NCBI GenBank assembly: GCA_021790135.1
Contig: JAJYIJ010000049.1
Span: 1 to 7,273 of the forward strand
Direction of reading: 5' to 3'
DNA: 7,273 nucleotides
Source of the DNA: a bacterium
Lineage (GTDB): Bacteria > Patescibacteriota > Patescibacteriia > Magasanikbacterales > GWA2-37-8
The notes beneath the pieces were generated by a model, which had not been told where the DNA came from, ran no database searches, and saw only the letters and a program-made list of their open reading frames with translations. How positions within the stretch are numbered: position 1 is the first letter of the stretch; each line of letters starts with the position of its first letter. The position numbers and the translations under genes are program-made. Below are positions 5,247 to 7,273 of the stretch, piece by piece.

Positions 5247-6279
5247 AGGTAGTCGCAACTTCGCGAATAATTTTTTCTGTCTCTTCAAAGCTTAGACAAC
5301 CGTCGGTAATGGAAAGACCATTCATATCAACCGTCTGCTTGGTTAAACTTTCAATTTTTTGACTGCCTTCTTTGAGAAAACTTTCGATCATAAATCCCTT
5401 GACCAATTTCTTGAGTTCAGGATTCACCTGCATTGTCGCGATCACCTCTTTAATCACCATCGGCTGACGGCGGCAATTTTTTGCACCGTTGACACGAGTG
5501 TTGTCGTGGCTGGCGTCAATAATAACACTAGCGTTATTTATTTTGTGCTTGGCGAATAATTCAGCGGCTTCGTGGAGATATTCGGCACCATAATTAGGAC
5601 CATTTATTTTGCCGCGCAAGACTAGATGCGCATATGGATTGCCATTCGTTTCGACCTGATAACCGTGAAAAACGGCGTGATGCTTATTCTGTGCGGCTAT
5701 CATACCATTAACGGCGATTTCAATCGAACCAGTGGTGGAATTTTTCATACCAACTGGGCATTCTAAAGCCGATGCGAAAATCCGATGTTCCTGATCTTCA
5801 ACGCTGCGCGCTCCAATGCACACCCAGGACAATAGCTCGACAAAACCCTTGGCGTTATGAGTGAAGAGCGCTTCGTCAGCGATCGGAAGACCCATATCAA
5901 TAACTTTGACCATCAGGTTACGGCAATATCTGACGCCTTCGGCAATGTCAGGCAAATTAAACGGATCCGGCTGGTTGACCGGCCCGGTCCAGCCCTTGGC
6001 GGTGCGCGGCTTTTGGATATAGGTGCGCATGACAATCTTAATTCTATTTTGAACATCATCGGACACGACTTTTAATTTTTTAGCGTATTCAAGCACGGCG
6101 TCAGAAGGCCACGCCGAACACGGTCCGACGATAAACAAAAGGCGCTTGTCCTTGCCGGATAGGATATCGCGCACTTCTTGGCGATCTTTCACGATCCGTT
6201 CATGACCAGCTTCAGATAATGGATAGAGCTGAATAATTTCTTCGGCGGTCGGAACTTTTTTAATGATAGTGATATTCAT
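5239..6279 (-). CDS. aroG: 3-deoxy-7-phosphoheptulonate (DAHP) synthase, type I AroG/F/H family
   Basis: This metalloenzyme condenses phosphoenolpyruvate and erythrose-4-phosphate to DAHP, the committed step of the pathway. The 346 residues match E. coli AroG/F/H (about 350) along the whole length, including an N-terminal region of about 45 residues that in relatives takes part in dimerisation and effector binding. Visible motifs are VGPCS (51-55, metal ligand Cys54), MRTYIQKPRTAKGWTG (84-99), GARSVEDQEHR (156-166), GMKNSTTG (177-184), DASHDN (255-260, His258), MIESFLKEG (297-305, Glu299) and SITDGCLSFEET (323-334, Asp326). All four expected metal ligands are present. The usual GPCSIHD motif reads GPCSAWP, and EKPRT reads QKPRT, which are departures from the well-studied enzymes. 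Which amino acid, if any, inhibits it cannot be told. The start overlaps the aroE stop by 4 bp (ATGA). The symbol is by family; F or H type is not distinguishable. Confidence 0.94.
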   Translation of the reverse strand: MNITIIKKVPTAEEIIQLYPLSEAGHERIVKDRQEVRDILSGKDKRLLFIVGPCSAWPSDAVLEYAKKLKVVSDDVQNRIKIVMRTYIQKPRTAKGWTGPVNQPDPFNLPDIAEGVRYCRNLMVKVIDMGLPIADEALFTHNAKGFVELLSWVCIGARSVEDQEHRIFASALECPVGMKNSTTGSIEIAVNGMIAAQNKHHAVFHGYQVETNGNPYAHLVLRGKINGPNYGAEYLHEAAELFAKHKINNASVIIDASHDNTRVNGAKNCRRQPMVIKEVIATMQVNPELKKLVKGFMIESFLKEGSQKIESLTKQTVDMNGLSITDGCLSFEETEKIIREVATTYV

Positions 6280-7091
6280 ATGGTTCGAGTTAATGTGTTG
6301 CGTACGATTCTTTCATACTTCTCATGATTTAATTTCTTTCCGTACCATAGTCGTTCTTGTTCTAATCCTTGTGCGATTAACATGGTGAGACCGGAAATAA
6401 TTTTGGCACCAGTGATCTTCGCTTCTTTCAAGAAGCGGGTCTCAAAGGGATTATAGATAAGGTCAAAAATTATTTGATTGGAATTAAACGTATAATTTGG
6501 CAAAGGCGATTCACTACTATTCGGCGCCATGCCAATCGGTGTGGCATTGATGATAAGGTCAAAATGTTTTTCTCTTAGCATTAGAGGGGTCGCGATGTGG
6601 CCGCCGAATTTCTGGATAAAGGCACTAGCGTGTTTCAGGCTTCGATTGAGACAGAATAGGTTTCCCCTTTTTTGTTGAATATAATACCCAGCCGCCAATG
6701 CTGCTCCGCCAGCGCCAATTACGAGAATATCTTTGCCTTGAATGGCTATACTCTCAAGCGCTTTGGTAATGCCAACAACATCGGTATTATAGCCAAACAG
6801 TTTTCCCTTTTTATTGATTACCGTGTTGACCGCCCCAATCGCTTTGACCGTCGCATCAATTTCGTCAAGAAAGGACATGATAGTTTGCTTATGCGGAATC
6901 GTGACAGCGATGAGTTCAAATGGCGTTTCCCTAATTTGTTTTACGAGTGCAGCCACATCTTGGTTGGCGACGGCTCTCATCTGGGCCGAAATTTTTTCCG
7001 CCGCATAGATACTGTTATGCAAGAGCAAACTTAAGCTGTGGCTGAGCGGAAAACCAATGACCGCGGTTTGTTTTTTTTTAATCTCGGCCAT
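6276..7091 (-). CDS. aroE: shikimate dehydrogenase (NADP+)
   Basis: This enzyme reduces 3-dehydroshikimate to shikimate with NADPH. The 271 residues match the AroE family length. The substrate domain shows IGFPLSHSLS (12-21; SHS binds the shikimate carboxylate), VTIPHK (63-68, catalytic Lys68), GAVNT (86-90, Asn89) and YNTD (101-104, catalytic Asp104). The NADP domain shows GAGGA (126-130) and NRS (149-151), the latter typical of NADP rather than NAD preference. NATPIGM (182-188), DLIYNPFETRFL (210-221) and GLTMLIAQG (234-242, Gln241) complete the set. The start overlaps the end of aroQ by 14 bp and no Shine-Dalgarno sequence precedes it. The stop overlaps the DAHP synthase start by 4 bp. A catabolic quinate/shikimate role is unlikely given the biosynthetic neighbours. 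Confidence 0.96.
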   Translation of the reverse strand: MAEIKKKQTAVIGFPLSHSLSLLLHNSIYAAEKISAQMRAVANQDVAALVKQIRETPFELIAVTIPHKQTIMSFLDEIDATVKAIGAVNTVINKKGKLFGYNTDVVGITKALESIAIQGKDILVIGAGGAALAAGYYIQQKRGNLFCLNRSLKHASAFIQKFGGHIATPLMLREKHFDLIINATPIGMAPNSSESPLPNYTFNSNQIIFDLIYNPFETRFLKEAKITGAKIISGLTMLIAQGLEQERLWYGKKLNHEKYERIVRNTLTRTI

Positions 7092-7272
7092 AATTTTTAA
7101 TATGTCGAACTAACAGCTGGACAGCTTCCGTGTAGCCGATTTCTTTTTTACCAACGATCTGACCAATGCAAGCCGCTGCGATGACGGAATTTTTTCGAAA
7201 CGGTTCGCGATTTTTAATATCAGATAAATGCACTTCGATGACGGGGAGGTTGGCGTCGACGAGAGCATCAAA
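7078..7272 (-). CDS. aroQ: 3-dehydroquinate dehydratase, type II (C-terminal part)
   Basis: The frame enters from the right edge and ends at TAA 7080-7078, giving 64 residues, less than half of the usual 140-150. It contains the type II dehydroquinase C-terminal core: FDALVDANLPVIEVHLSDI, in which the His of EVHLS is the conserved active-site histidine, then NREPFRKNSVIAAACIGQI, which matches the family segment with a conserved Arg followed by FR..S.....C.G.I, and a GYTEAVQLL helix. The enzyme dehydrates 3-dehydroquinate to 3-dehydroshikimate, between AroB and AroE in the pathway. It is the first visible gene of the cluster and overlaps aroE by 14 bp. The 5' part and any promoter lie outside the window. 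The frame is too near the edge to be a complete ORF but is clear in homology. Confidence 0.9.
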   Translation of the reverse strand, partial: FDALVDANLPVIEVHLSDIKNREPFRKNSVIAAACIGQIVGKKEIGYTEAVQLLVRHIKNYGRD

Positions 7273-7273
7273 G

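Noticed and set aside
5247..5288. Upstream ATG at 5288 as the aroB start
   Set aside because: It would overlap the DAHP synthase gene by 50 bp and add a basic extension with no counterpart in the AroB family; ATGs at 5246 or 5228 fit better.
1463..7091. Alternative genetic code with TGA as a sense codon
   Set aside because: TGA ends aroE, pheA and tyrA at family-appropriate positions and no gene needs TGA read-through.

Overview
The window is bacterial chromosomal DNA with densely packed genes, almost all on the minus strand. Read in transcription order (right to left) it carries the end of aroQ, then aroE, a type I DAHP synthase (aroG-like), aroB, aroC, a short pheA, and a tyrA with a chorismate mutase domain at its C-terminus. 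Neighbours overlap by 4-14 bp or are 3-5 bp apart, so this is very probably one transcription unit for making chorismate and channelling it to phenylalanine and tyrosine. DAHP synthase makes DAHP, AroB dehydroquinate, AroQ dehydroshikimate, AroE shikimate and AroC chorismate. The mutase domain then makes prephenate, which the dehydrogenase domain takes toward tyrosine and PheA toward phenylalanine. Shikimate kinase, EPSP synthase and an aromatic aminotransferase are not in the window and may lie upstream, beyond the right edge.

After a 245-bp gap comes a glutamine synthetase of the eukaryote-like GSII family, also on the minus strand. The gap holds several weak but suggestive signals: an extended -10-like box, a perfect DnaA-box 9-mer, a near-perfect 17-bp palindrome, a possible 23-codon leader ORF, and a hairpin with a T-rich tail just before the glutamine synthetase start. 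At the far left a plus-strand reading frame of unknown identity ends at 154. It converges on the glutamine synthetase gene across a symmetrical hairpin with A and T arms that should terminate transcription in both directions.

The organism cannot be named from this sequence. Base composition is intermediate (mid-40s % GC by eye), the standard bacterial genetic code fits every gene, and no annotated start has a recognisable Shine-Dalgarno sequence. The gene packing, the domain order of TyrA-CM and the shortened PheA would fit an uncultured lineage such as a candidate-phylum (Patescibacteria-type) bacterium, but this is a weak inference.

I see no mobile element, CRISPR array, tRNA or rRNA. The pathway is well known. 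The unusual parts are the enzyme architectures (TyrA with a C-terminal mutase that stops short of a conserved Gln, PheA without an ACT domain, altered motifs in DAHP synthase) and the structured region ahead of the glutamine synthetase gene. I do not find convincing evidence for a wholly undescribed system.
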